A DNA stretch of 64,000 nucleotides from Dromaius novaehollandiae (lineage: Eukaryota > Chordata > Aves > Casuariiformes > Dromaiidae). Below, piece after piece: positions 12,901-25,400 of the stretch (within the stretch, counting starts at the first letter, position 1; every line of letters starts with the position of its first letter). The notes beneath the pieces are model-generated. The model saw nothing but the letters and a program-made list of their open reading frames with translations, searched no databases and was not told the origin of the DNA. The stretch is taken from NCBI RefSeq assembly GCF_036370855.1, contig NC_088099.1, positions 148,633,517 to 148,697,516 on the forward strand, in the 5' to 3' direction. The position numbers were made by a program, and so were the translations under genes.

Positions 12901-15900
12901 AAATAAACAACAGTGTAATGCTTTTGAATGACTTCTCCTCCTCTGTTTGTGCATAACCTCCCCCTTTTTTTAACTGGTTAGATTTAGAGTTTATTTATTA
13001 AAATCAGTTGCGCTAACTTTATACCTCAGCTTCTCGCTCTTGTATCCCAAGGTTCATTTCTGCAGTGACAGTAGGACAAAGTAAATATGAGTATGGGAGT
13101 CCAACTGTGGGAATTTAATTTTAAATGCTTTAGGACTCATGTTCGGACTACAGAGTTCTAGAAAATCTGCCTAGAGCATGGTCTCAGAGACCTTCCTGTC
13201 ACATACTTCTGCAGTGGACATGCTGAAAACTCATAGAAAGACTTAAAAAAACCCTCCTGTATGTACTGTTACATATTTAGCCATTCTCTGTTTTTCAATT
13301 TATTTTATCGTTCGCAATCCTCACTAATCTTGATTTATCTTGAATAAATAAAGCATAAATATGAGTCAGGTCAGTCTCTGTGCACTGACTGCCCTGCCCC
13401 CCCCCCCCCCCCCCCCAAAAAAAAAAAAAAAAAACCCAACAGATACCTCCCTTCCCCCCAAACCTCAACTAGTTTTAGAAATTCTAGTCCTTTGAAGAAG
13501 ATTTCTCCAAGGCAGGGGAAGCCAAGGAGAAATCCAGGGAAAAGGCGAGGGAGGCAGAGCACTTCCAGGGTTTGAATCCCAGACTAACCAGGCTGAGCAT
13601 GAGGCCAAGCTTACATTAAAGAGAAGAGCGGGAACTGGTGTGAAACGGTCGATATGAATCAAGCTCAGACTGTCAGGGAGGTGTCCTTCTCTGGCTCCAA
13701 CGTAAAAAAGCCTCGTATAAATAAAATAAAACAACCAGCCAGTTATCACAGCAATAGCTTGTTGCTTTCCAGCACAGACAACATTAATTGTGTTACTACT
13801 CAATTGTAAACGTTCCTCTGTTCTCAAGTGCCTTTAGTTCATCATGTGGTGCTGATCCTTGAGTGCTGGCACTAAAAGATATGCCAGATCATAACAATTC
13901 TTCCATCATAAATGAACATAAGTGAAATAAAGGTATCACTATCACAGTGCACTAATGCAGATTAATATTTAAATGATTCCTTTTCAGTTACTTTAAGTAA
14001 ATCTTATGTTTCATACCTAGAAGCTGCAATTATTGATGAGTTTAACCCACTATAGCAAGACATGGCCACTGCTATAGGAATAATCCATTTAGCATAACTA
14101 AGGGTTTCATTGCCAAATGTCTGCAACAGAAAAAGAAAAAAAATACAGTGAGGCTCATTACATTAAATGTACGGACAATCCTGAGAAACTCGCAGGAAAA
14201 CACACCAATCCAAATATAGTGTTATAGCCCATGCTTTCTCCTGACACTGGAAATGAAATTAGAATTTGGAAAAGCTGATCAATATCAAAGTAAAAATGAC
14301 AGCTGCATTCAAATGTTTTCTTCTTAATTTTTCTAAGCTGACATCAAGTCAATGAGATAGCAGATGAACATGTATTGGCTTTAATGTGTTTTGACAAATC
14401 CTGATTGTCACAGGGCATGCATTATTGTATAAAATATGGGTGAAGTTATAAAAAACATTTCACTGCATATCTTTGTTTTGAAAATGTTACTGTCAGTTTA
14501 CAGCATTAAAAACATTGCATACTGTGCATGAGAATGAGAGCTAAAAGACTGTTTCTTAAACCACCCAGACTTTCTATAGCTTGTTCTCTGTTTGGCCTTA
14601 GTGAAAGCAGCCTCTACAAGGAAGTACTGTTAGGAGAGGAATTTACATAGCATATAAGAGGATTTAACAACAATAGATTTATTGGAAATGTGCTTTACAT
14701 GTGCTTTGTAATATACTGCTACTGTTACACACAAAGAAAGTTTAAAACAAAGGAAAAACCTTCAGCATGGAAATACTTCAATTGGCTTGCCAAGAAATAC
14801 GCTATTTGAGATTCTTCCACAGTGTTATCCATACAGTACCTTATGATTTAATCGCTTATCCAACTTACCACAGCCACTGCATCACTTGTGAGGATATCTG
14901 ACATGTCCAACACTACATAGTATGCTACATTAGTCAGCAAGTAAATGATAGTCACAATAGGCATTGAAATTGCAATAGAAAGAGGTAGATTCCTACAAAA
15001 GGAAAGTGGCAAAATTATTTCACGTTCTTTAAACAAAAAATACCTAACTAGCAGATTGTTCCCAAATTCAAACATTCATAAATGGATGCCTCCATCACTT
15101 CCTGCTCCATCATTTTGTAATCACAGAGTTACAAAATCAGACCTATTCCTGTGTGGAGCAATTTCCTAAGCAGCTTTGTTGGCTGCTTGTGCACCGGCCA
15201 CAAGTTTTAGAGAAAAACTGTGCATTTGTACCTGTAAATTTTATACATTGTCTTTTATAGGAATCAAAGGAAAGAGAACACTTAAGCAATGAGATTTAAA
15301 TGCAGACTTAGGTGTTTTCTTGATCACAGCTTTTTTTCTGACTCATAATGTATGCATGTCCCAAGACAAAGTGTACTATATCATTCTGAGTAGAGGAGGC
15401 CCTCTGCTCCCCAGGAACTGTACATCCCAGCAGAGAGGAGATGGTATTTCCAGTGCTACTGTAGACTTTTTTTATTTCTCAGTTAACTTTTCATGCTTAG
15501 CAAGATGAAACATCTTGCCCACAAAAAGTAAGGCTCAAGATCACATGACAGAAGAGTCATAAACCTGATGCACTCTTACCCCATTGGTGGCAAAATAAGT
15601 TCTGGAAAATAAAATAACTGCTCTGTCTGACTGAAAATAAGTGGCAAATTTTAGAGGGCTACATGGACACACACTTTCCCTGCTTTCAGAAAGGGCCTGT
15701 TCTTTCTTTAAAAATTCTGGTCTAAAGTGTAGGGTGTAAAATATATTTATGTAGAGAAGGGACTTATTAGTGTGATACAACTGGTGGGAGAGAGGGGAAA
15801 ATATTCCAAACAGTTCTCATGCTTAACAATTCTTTTGAAAAGAGTTTTTGTAAAGAAAATAGTCTGGCTAATTTCCAATCAGAAGCAAACACAGGGGAGC

Positions 15901-18900
15901 TTGCCCTACCATCAGCTGTCTTTCCAGAACAGTTTTCACAGATTTGAAAACAAAACATGCATTTACCTCTCAGGATTCTGCATTTCCTCAGTGACATAAT
16001 TCACAGTGTCCCATCCCGCGTAGGAAAAGAGGGCAGAATACAGAGCCAGTGCGATCATTCCTGGGTTTGTTGCTGAACCCTCAAATGCTGCTCTAAGGTT
16101 TTCTGTTCCTCCTGTATAAATGGCAAGTACCAATTGTCCGTTATATTTCCAAGATTACAACTACCTCAAAAGTTTTGGCTACCCAAAAAGAAATAAGACC
16201 TATTGCATCCAGGTTACATTGCAACACTTAGAAGTCTACAGGTTATATTTTCACTTAGCAAATAGGGAAGGTTCAGTCCGCTACAGAGTACAGATACTCA
16301 GTCAGCAACATTCAGACAAAGACAGAGCACATTTTTTCATGTTTGTTATTTGAATATGACGTGTAATTCTACCAGAATTCACAGGTTCCTCATCTGCTGG
16401 CATCTATGTCTAGCCTACCGAAGGAGAGTGCTGTGCTGAGGTCGTGCTGTGCCCTGACCGTCAGGAAGGGCGAGCTGGGGCACCCAAGTTCTATTCCTGA
16501 ACCTGTCTCATATTTTTTCCTTTCATATCTGTGTCTTAATTTTCACCAGATGAATTAGCACTCAATGAGAGGAGAACTCCTAGAGACACTGTTCTCAACA
16601 GCATGCTGTACACAACAAAGATGTTTCCCAAAATTAACAGAAGAGACAGGAAGAGCTTTCCTTCCAAAATTCTCCTTTAGTGTAGTTCAATCGATCGAGA
16701 TGATAACCTGAAGAATGCTGCAAAATGTAAGGAACGGTAATGAAACCTCATGAACCTTCACCGCAATGCTGAAAACAGGAAGAAGGCGTTACTAAATTCT
16801 CAGAAGAAAAGTGAACCATCTAATACAACTGGAAGTGGGTTTAAGCATTAAGGCTGACATAAACACGCCAAAACCTCTATTACGAAGAAAGAAAGGTCTT
16901 TCTTATAAAATCAAGCAACTTCACCCTGTGGTTAAACTGAGGAATTTACGGATACCACAAAAGCAATCCAATCTTTGAAGAACAATAACCTAGAATCTGC
17001 CACTACCAGTCCTTTACATTCATAACAAAGTCTCTTTCTCAGGAGATTGTTAGAACTGAGGAAGGTGAAGCTGAGATCTACACACACTTTGGGGACATGG
17101 CTGAAGAAAACTGTAAGCAGGAGAAAAAAAAAAAAAAAAAAGGAAAAATCCATGTCCAAAATCAGATACATTCATAGTGTTTTAAAATAAGACTCATATC
17201 TGAGTGTACCGGAAGGAACATGTCAGGACTAAGATGTCATGACCGTTCTTTTCATTAAAACAGCTGCTGAGTTTAAGAGTGCATTGACCCGACCACAACT
17301 TCTTCCAGAAGTCTAGTTCATTCTTCCTCCCAATCCTTTCTTTCTTTCTTTCTTTTTTTTTTTTTTTTAAGTGCTCAGTATTGTTCAAAAAGATGAGACC
17401 TTAGCTACTGTTAAAAGCCCTTCTCGCTTTGCCTTCATAACAGTAAGATTTCCTCTCCACCTTTATCCTCCTGACCAAATGCAAAAACGTAAAGGAACCG
17501 ACCTGGGTTACAGGGACGCATGAGCAGAGGAAATGCTCCCTGTGCCAGAGTGTGTCACGGCAGCTGCACACAAATGAACAGATCATGAATTTCAAAGGCA
17601 GCAGTTTGAAAGCACAGATAAATTTGTGGCTGTAGGGACAGGGCAAAGCTGCTACGGGGGTGCCATCACACATTCACACCATTTTAAAACTGCAGCAGCT
17701 TAATTTACCAGGGGAACTACTCATTCACCTAACTGTGGCCCTCAAGCAATGCTGTTCTCCTGCAACTTCACATTCCTTCCCCTAGGGCTGGGTTCAGTTG
17801 TTCAGTTTTCTTGAGACTTAAAAAAATCAGTTACAACTGACATATGCTGATAATGGCTAAATGAAAATGCTCTTAAAGTCTAGTGGGACTTCTACAATAT
17901 GATAGCTGATGCATTAGAGCTGCAGCCAAGGAAGAAGAAAGCTAGCGAACATGGAAAGGCAATCACTTTTATTAGGTTTTATAAGCTAGTTTCAGCGGAA
18001 GAAAGAGATAATTCCTGTACTGAATTGGGAAGATCTTCTTTATTTTAATTGAATAAAGATGCAGTGGCTATTTAGGGATTTCACAGGAAAGGAAAATGAA
18101 AGAGAAACCTTAGTAACTTAGCAACAGAGCTGGAGTTGGAAGACTTCGTGAGCTTGTTAGGTACCAGAGGCCCAAATTAATAAAATCAGATCTACTCTTG
18201 TATGCAAAGATCGGGGGTAACGCTGGAATACACTTGTCTTTAGCTCTGCAGTGTGTTCACTTCAGTGCTGTCACTGCTGACACGACATGGCTCATCTGTC
18301 CTATGATGTCTTGCGATATTCACAGTGATTCAAGGAGCGCGGCATTACCCACCAGTAGGCAGTGTTCTCCCTTGTCTGGAGGGATAGATACGTCCTCTCG
18401 GCAAAGACCACTGGCTTGTCCAATAGTTGAAGGAAAGAACAACTTCCTCCTTCCCAGATTTCTCTCCCCTTGCGGAGCACTATTACCGTTCGTGGCATAT
18501 GCCATGTTGTCCTTTCGTAGAAAGAGTAGCAACTCTAGCCTATTTGTATGATAAGGATGAGTCACGTTTAAAGCAGTTAACACTAAACTGATGTTAATTC
18601 GGCTACTATTTGCCATTTACCCTGAGCAGTGCAGAACTTGGTGTGTGCTGGCTTGTCATGTTAAGGACAGAAGAATAATTAAACCCTCAGTACTGAGCAT
18701 ATCCTAAAACTCCTCTCATCTTTCTCAGGCAGACAATTTTTTCCACGGAAATAACATTTCATATGTAAGTCTTAGGGAGTCGGATTTTCCTGCACAGATT
18801 GTCAACTCCACATAGGGCCCAATATATTTTAGGAGTTTAAGTAAATAAAATACATTCTTACCTTGACTGATTTTATAAAGGCCAACAGATATCACCAAGA

Positions 18901-21900
18901 GAAGAGCCATAACTTTTGCGTATGTGAAGACATCTTGTACCCGGGTTCCCCACTTCACATTAACACAATTAATAAATGTTAAGGAACCTGTCGAGAAAAA
19001 GATTATGCATCAGAGGAGAGCTATATGATTGACACGGCATATGGCACATTTCAAACACATCCTTCCAGATACCCCCTCTTTTTCAAGAAATAAAACAAAA
19101 CCAAATTTGAACACTTCAGGACCATCTAGTTTTTTTGAGATTAATAAGATTCCTGATTTAAAAGCTACATGACAGTGTTTTTCCTAAAAAGAGTTTATTT
19201 GACTGAGGTACTGTTTTCCTGGCAACAAGTGGGAAGAAAACACACTAGATTTTAAATTTTAGAACTAACTCACACTCCTTTTAAATAATCTTTAAACCTT
19301 AATAAAATCAGCAGAGTTGCTCACATGCAGAAGGTGAGGTTTTCTTTTTTGTTGTTTTTTAATAATATCCCTGCACTGAAGGTTTTCCTAAAAAAGTGCA
19401 AATTCAAGCTCTACTCTCTGTACAGAGTAAGGATAGTTTCTACATCGAAAAGCTGGGACGCTGCTTATAGGATGCTGGATTGTGCCAGGCCAGCATGCTG
19501 TTAGTCTCCACCCATGCACAGGTGCCATTCACGCTCTCATCCCCAAGTCTGAAGATTATAAAACTACTCACTCACAGAGTCCTCTCAAGCCTCGATTCTG
19601 ACAGAATCTAGCAGAAAAAAATAAGCAGTTTGGTTGCAGAGGTTGGATTCCATCAGCTCCTTCTCCAATCCCTCCTTCTCCCTATTCTTCACATTCATTT
19701 TCTCATTGAAGTTAACCCCTGATGAGCTAATACTACACACACACACAATGCCATGAGCAACTTCCCTCCCTTACAACCCTGTAATTCAAAACAAAGACAA
19801 ATGAGGAAAGGTATGCTTATGCATTTGGTACCAAGTACAACTCCTGATGGCTGGAGCAGACATCAGGCCAGATGTGGTATGGGCAATTAAAGCGCTCTGA
19901 AGCACGTAGCAGAATGGGCTGCTTCTTCTCTAGTAGGCATTACAAACAGAGCAAAGAAACAGAAGTAATCTAGACTTCAGTTTTAAGTGGAAATAAAAAA
20001 GGTTTTATAAGCGCTTAAAATGAAAACCATCAAGAAGCCTTTCTTTATAGTGATGAAATCAGAATCCAACCACCGACGCTCAGAGAATTTCTTGCCTTCA
20101 TTACCACGAGCCAACTCTGCATATTTTAGTGGGTGTACTCTCAGCTGTCAAGTTAATGATACACCTACCTATCTGCAGAACTTGGACCTGATTTGCACCC
20201 ACTATTTCCTATTAATATGTCAATGTATTGCAATTGGGATAGGTTTCTGACATAAAATTTCAGATCATGTATTGAATTGTTCTTGCTTAGTGCCAGGCGA
20301 GGATATAATTTGAAACTCTTTCTAAATAAGGGATTGCTGTAAATCTTGATCTAGTAAATGTGGCAGACACCCTGAAGTAAGATTTCACACTCTCTAATTT
20401 AAAACCTCTCCTTAGAAGAATTAACAATATACCTCATCCTGAGAAGTACAGTAGTATAAAACAGTAACAGTTAAATAAATGGCTATTTCTTAAAAAGGAT
20501 GAAATAAAGAAAATGTTGACTGAAGTCTTTAACACTGAACATTTCAGCAGTCATCTGAAATGCTGTAAAGGTGCTCTTTGAAACACTGCAAAGGATAAGT
20601 TTCCTGCATGTATCATGATTGTGCTGCAGAGTGTCATTAAATTCAAGGCAATGAGATCTTGGCATGGAATTCCCAGTAAATTCTATTAACCATTTGCCCC
20701 ATATAGATTCAAACAACTTCTCTCCACTACACTGGTGAAGTGCCAAGTAAGTCTGCTGCTTGTGAGCCCTTGCTAAAATGGTGGACACTAGTAACGAGTG
20801 TACTATCTGACACTGCTAAATTGCGTATCACAGTTAATATAATAAACAGTAATTTTGCCAGCAATTTGGGCTGTTACTCAAAATGTTAGTTATAAGCCTG
20901 GCTGGGGTGAGGCAGAGAATCTGCAGCATGTGAAAGTAGGTAGCAGCTGCCAGCCACGCATAAGGCATCCGCACACAGAAAACAGAGGTACTAGAGCACA
21001 GAGCTGTTGATCCACAAGACCACAGCAAAAACAACTAAGAAAATGAAGGCTAAAGAAGCATTTGAAGACCACTTCTCTTTAGTGTTAGGATTTCATGAGA
21101 TGGTACTGTGACACTGCGGAAAGAAATTTAGATTAATAAATAATTGCTTTCCTGTGCAAGTGGAGAATTTAAGTTGATATAATCTTTTGGAATAGATTTG
21201 CCTCTTAGACTGCTGAATGGTCACGACGGTCTCAAGTTATATCATGGGCTCTTTTTCAGAAGTGAACTTCCTCTGTACCATGGTGGGGAGTATCAGGGCT
21301 ATGGAGGAAAGAGCTTTTCAGAATTGTCAGTCTACAGTTTGCTATAGTAAGCTAAATTTATTCATCCTTTTGGAAGTTTTTGTTGAGTTATACCCTTTGA
21401 GCCATTTTTAAAAGATCAGGCACAGCCTAAAGGAATGCATACCCAGTCCTGACAAATCCACATCAGTAAAGAAAGGAATGTGAGTACAGTCCATCCAGTA
21501 GAGGATAGATTTCTAGTGCTTACCCCATGTCCATCTAAGACCAACCACGACAAAGTCAACTCTGTGGAGTGTCTGATTACTGCACAATTTCTCTAGAGAA
21601 AAACTTTTATTGGGCAGAGTATTTTTAACTCCATGTGAATCTTGATATTGTTATTAAGTTTTACATAACTTTCAAGGAACAGAGGAAAAAGGGCAGGACC
21701 AAACATGGGCTGTGTATTAGGCCTGTGATCCAAAGAGATTATATATTTTTAATCAGCAAACAGTTTCCCACAGCCAAATTGTTGGAATTCTCTTCCCTCC
21801 TCCCATATCTCAGCACCAAATAAATTCCATGGGAAAAAAAGCACATCAGTTCCTAAGAACATGTTCTACAGAGACACTGACTATTTTCACAGAAGGTTAA

Positions 21901-22480
21901 GGAATAAGATCTCAGAAAAATCTCTCTGGGCACCTCCAAATACAATCATTAATTTCTAGCAATCAAAAACTTACTCACAAATACAAGCAGCTGCAATCAA
22001 CCTGACTGCGTCATACGGTGGCTCGCAATGCGGAAAAATTGGTTGAACAATATAGTTAGCAAATGTGATTGCTATCACTGCCTGAGTTGTTGGTTCAATA
22101 ATCAGCAAGGAAGACCACAGTCTGATGAAGGCCACAAAGGCACCAAATGCTTCCAGGATATAGGCATAACTGGCTCCAGATTTAACAATGGATGTTCCCA
22201 ATTCAGCATAACATAAAGCTCCAAACAGTGAAAAGATCCCACCAAGAGCCCAGAGGACTAGAGAGAGTCCATAGGAAGCGCTATACATTAAAACACCTCT
22301 AGGGGACACAAATATTCCAGAGCCAATCATGTTCCCTACGATTAAAGAAACTCCATTTAGTAAAGTAATTTGTTTTTTCATCTGCATTTTTTCTTTTGAG
22401 TCTGCCATACTGTCCGTTTCAGTGTTTCCATTCTTAGATATGGATTTTTTATTGCAGCATACTCGCCAGAGGGCTGTCAT
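9850..22480 (-). CDS. y+LAT-type amino-acid transporter light chain (SLC7A7/SLC7A6-like), 9 coding exons
   Basis: Predicted 507-residue APC-superfamily membrane protein, close to the 511-515 residues of human y+LAT1/y+LAT2. Coding segments: 22480-21979, 18987-18862, 16111-15967, 14992-14869, 14120-14017, 13711-13615, 12113-11964, 10852-10669, 9941-9850 (1524 nt with stop). All junctions are GT..AG and in frame. Seen: the unwound TM1 motif GSGIF at residues 53-57, the CYAELGT motif near 90-96, Cys152 in FPHC between predicted TM3 and TM4 (the family position for the disulfide to SLC3A2/4F2hc), [18 protein letters not shown] and REGHLPD. Family knowledge: y+LAT/4F2hc heterodimers exchange cationic amino acids for neutral ones plus Na+ at the plasma membrane. 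Several blocks ([22 protein letters not shown]) look nearer SLC7A7 than SLC7A6, but CYSGLNSSI and TFGNE differ from the CFGGLNASI and TFADQ of both. A third paralog is possible, so no symbol is given. It is followed by a 3' UTR to about 9.1 kb. Confidence 0.93.
10669..10852 (-). CDS. SLC7-like gene: coding exon 8 (residues 417-478)
   Basis: 184 nt, acceptor TTTCCACAG, donor GTAAGC at 10668. Encodes [10 protein letters not shown], then [20 protein letters not shown] and [15 protein letters not shown]: the last two TM segments. If the donor is ignored the frame runs 44 nt to a stop near 10625, which would give an alternative C-terminus ending APKS. The spliced form matches the family better. 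Confidence 0.92.
11964..12113 (-). CDS. SLC7-like gene: coding exon 7 (residues 367-416)
   Basis: 150 nt (50 codons), acceptor TTTCTCTAG, donor GTAAGT. Encodes [20 protein letters not shown], then [20 protein letters not shown] and [10 protein letters not shown], matching the family segment that ends in RPRPLK. Phase 0 on both sides. Confidence 0.93.
13397..13434 (+). repeat. C20-A18 homopolymer pair
   Basis: Twenty C followed directly by eighteen A, in intron 6 of the SLC7-like gene (on the transcript: T18 then G20). Exact length may reflect assembly or sequencing error. Confidence 0.9.
13615..13711 (-). CDS. SLC7-like gene: coding exon 6 (residues 334-366)
   Basis: 97 nt, acceptor ATACGAG, donor GTAAGC. 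Encodes [20 protein letters not shown] and [12 protein letters not shown], a hallmark y+LAT loop. A C20-A18 homopolymer pair lies about 180 bp downstream in the next intron. Phase 2 in, phase 0 out. Confidence 0.93.
14017..14120 (-). CDS. SLC7-like gene: coding exon 5 (residues 300-334)
   Basis: 104 nt, acceptor CTGTTGCAG, donor GTATGA. Encodes [20 protein letters not shown] and [14 protein letters not shown]. The family usually has TFADQ and CFGG here, so this is one of the more divergent segments. Phase 0 in, phase 2 out. Confidence 0.9.
14869..14992 (-). CDS. SLC7-like gene: coding exon 4 (residues 258-299)
   Basis: 124 nt, acceptor TTTTGTAG, donor GTAAGT. Encodes [18 protein letters not shown], then [17 protein letters not shown] and TSDAVAV, covering TM7. 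It closely resembles SLC7A7 here. Phase 2 in, phase 0 out. Confidence 0.94.
15967..16111 (-). CDS. SLC7-like gene: coding exon 3 (residues 210-258)
   Basis: 145 nt, acceptor TATACAG, donor GTAAAT. Encodes [20 protein letters not shown] and then [20 protein letters not shown], the strongly conserved block of the L-type/y+L family that includes TM6. Phase 1 in, phase 2 out. Confidence 0.93.
17124..17141 (+). repeat. A18 homopolymer
   Basis: A-run in intron 2 of the SLC7-like gene, with a TTTC/T-rich tract about 200 bp further on. Confidence 0.9.
17338..17370 (+). repeat. (TTTC)n followed by T-run
   Basis: Short TTTC repeats grading into a T homopolymer, intron 2 of the SLC7-like gene; a simple repeat. 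Confidence 0.85.
18862..18987 (-). CDS. SLC7-like gene: coding exon 2 (residues 168-210)
   Basis: 126 nt between an acceptor ending at 18988 and donor GTAAGA at 18861. It encodes [22 protein letters not shown] and a hydrophobic TM segment ending KISQG. Phase 1 in, phase 1 out. The reading frame running past the donor into the intron is a shadow. Confidence 0.92.
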
Positions 22481-22496
22481 CTTCAGTTATCATTAC
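21979..22496 (-). CDS. SLC7-like gene: first coding exon (residues 1-168)
   Basis: Acceptor TTTTCAG ends at 22497, so the exon opens with about 16 nt of 5' UTR before ATG at 22480. It carries the N-terminus, TM1 with GSGIF, TM2-TM3 and Cys152, and ends in phase 1 at donor GTGAGT (21978). A second in-frame ATG (Met25, at 22408; context AGT-ATG-G) aligns better with the human y+LAT1 N-terminus than Met1 does. The first ATG also has A at -3, so either could be used. Confidence 0.93.
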
Positions 22497-25400
22497 CTGA
22501 AAACAAGAGGAAAGAACATCTTTTGTAATGCGCGTGGCACCAGGAACATGAATAAAACATTTAGCATACAAGGCATGGATAGTATAAAGAGCAATTACTT
22601 TCCTGCTTTTGCCTTGTAGTCTGGGAACCTCACACTAGTGAATCCATTTACCTACTTTCACTGTTCTGTAGCTTTTCTATGGATAACTATGTGAAACCAT
22701 TGTCAATTATGTTACAGAAGAAAGACACTGTACCTCTGGAGACACTCTAATTCAGCTGGAGCATCCCCCACGGTATACCTTTCTAAATCTTGCTTCCATC
22801 CCAGAAAGAACTTTGTTCCACTATTCAATCGAATCACACCCATCTAAAATTATCTACCGAGGAACACAAGAGAAAAGACAGAGAAAGATACTCAAAAACT
22901 CTAGCTTCAGGAGGTTAGTGTGAGGATGAGGAAAAATCCACAATCTGAGAGCTTCCGCTCCTCCTAGAGATAAGATTACTGCTGTAGTCAATAAAGCATC
23001 TTGTTTAGTTATTAACCTCACTTGACTTCTGGGTAAAAGCCACTAACATGCACAGGGATTCGGTTTGGGACACCCTGTTCCTGAGGGAGTCCAACCAAAC
23101 ACGTCTGTAAAAGCTTCCAACTCCAGTGCACACAAGGCAAGATCCAAGTACGCTGGGGGCTGGAAAACTACATAACTGCCGTCACATACATTAGTCAGCC
23201 ATGTCTATGCATCACATCCATCTGGGGCTGATGCAGTGAAAGATGGGCAGGGGAGATGGAACAGCCTGGGTTGTAGCAATTGTCCTCTGACTACACTCAT
23301 TCCTACCATAAGGTCAGGCTTACTCATAGCAATGCTTTCTTAGAACAATGACCTTTTTTTCTTGGTACCTGTCTCAGGAGAAATAAATTCCTCCTTCTCT
23401 TCCCCCACCCCCAACCCAAACACTTCTAAAGACGACTTCCTCAAAATCCTATGAGCTAAAGCAAAGTTTTGTGAGTAAAACAAAAGCTGTTCCATGAGAT
23501 ACTGGTCAAAAACATCTGATCACAAATTTATGTCATTAAAATGTGGGTCAATGGCCAATTTAAAACCAAAAACAACCCCAAAACTTCCTGAAAGGTTTAC
23601 TTTCCTTCGTAAAGTATATCTGTTTTAGCAGCCCTGATTAATTTATATGCATTCTTTTCCAGTTTTTGGTGAGACTCAGTTTCCTAGTTGATCAAATAAC
23701 TAATGAGGCCTGATGAGGCTTAAAGATTAAAAGGTGTCCAACTCTCTTTAAAAATTAAATGCTTTTCTCATCCCAAAAACACTTCCGCTAACTGCAGAAG
23801 CACTATGGGAACACGTAAGTAAGGTTAAATATTAATTTTGCCATAGATGTTGAAGTGTGACTTCTGAATGACCCCATCTTTTAGGTGACCTCCTCTTCAC
23901 ACGTGAGTGAATCCTCTTTTCACTTTGTCCCTCTCAGAACCAGAATCTCACCTTGGGCTGGGGAAGGAATTTCAGCCATCCAACGTACAAGTCACATTAG
24001 AAATTGTAAGGAAGATATGTATCTTTCATGTTTACTGTGGCTGACCCTATAGCTGAAAGGAATCTCAGCATTTACATTGGCAATACTCTTTGAGTCTTGC
24101 AGAACTTTTACAGTCTGCACCTTTGTATGAGAACGTCCAGGTAAAGGTTAAAACTATTTTTTCAATAAAACAATGTTCTGCATATTTTACTTCTTTTCAC
24201 TTATGCTAGCGAAAGGTTCCTTCAGATCTCAAAAATATGTAACCAGAGTTGGGTAAGAAAGCATTTCTGTATAAATAAGTGGATGTGAATAAAGTAATTT
24301 TGAAAGGAAAAAAAAAAGTTAGAGCAAGAAATAGTTCAAACTTCTGCACTTTGAGAGATGCCACTTTAACTCAGTGTCTGGTTAAAAGTTTTGTTAAGCC
24401 CATGAATAGGTACAGCCTGTTATCTGAAAATCAAAGGATAAGAGATTCAGTTTTCATAAATAAGAAGTGTTCACTGACCTCATCGACTGGAGTTGAGTTA
24501 CTCAATTCATACTAACTGAAAATCTGCAAGAAAGCAGCTCTTTGAGGACAAAAGCCTTTAGGCAGTTTCTGTCCCTCCTGAAGTCAATAGCAATGTTCCC
24601 ACTAACTTTGACAGTGCACTGATTTCACTCAGTGAGGTCGCAATCCTGAAGTTGTGATGCATTTCTTTCTTTTGGACTATCTCTTCCTTAAATAAACAAG
24701 GTTTTCCCAAGTCAGGACTTGTGTTAGTTCTTGGCAAAGTCTTCACACTATTAAGAAGTTTAGCAGAATATATGCAACAGTCTTCTATGCAGATCTTCCT
24801 GCATAATAGCAATAGCGGAAAAACCCTTTGTGATATATCGTAAAGAATTAACTGCTATTAAAATGAAGAATACTATTTGGGAAGATCCTTCCAGTGCCCT
24901 GGTCCAATGCTTTCCACCCTTTAAAGCTTCGGCCATTTTGTTCCTACTCAGGCCGGTCTCACAGTCTTGTCTTCTGCCCTGCCCTACTGTCACCACTGTC
25001 ATTTCATCCCCATGTGTCACTTAGTCCTCATTCTACCATCCCTCCCTCTTGACAAAATTTTTACTGCTTCTGCCTTGAACAAAAGCCCAAGCTAAGAAGC
25101 ACAGCTGGTCAAACACGACTCCATTCGCTGTCACTTGGGTGTCCCTACGGATCATATTTCAAGCGTGAACATAATCCATGCTAGCACCAGGATGAGCTGG
25201 GCTCGGAGGCCTTATTTGCTGGGGCTACCCATCACAGCTGATACAAGTTGGCTTCTTACAGGCGGGTGGCCATCTCCACTAGGAAAATCCTGAGTTATAA
25301 TAGATAACAAATCTTTACAGCGAATCCCCTAGAAGAGAGGAAGTCAGAACGGCTTCCTGAGCACAGGAGAATTAACTCATGGGGTAATTTAAAAAAGGAG

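Noticed and set aside
9850-22480. Assignment of the transporter to SLC7A13 because human SLC7A13 also lies on 8q21
   Set aside because: Human SLC7A13 differs strongly in the TM1-TM3 region, whereas this protein matches y+LAT blocks throughout.
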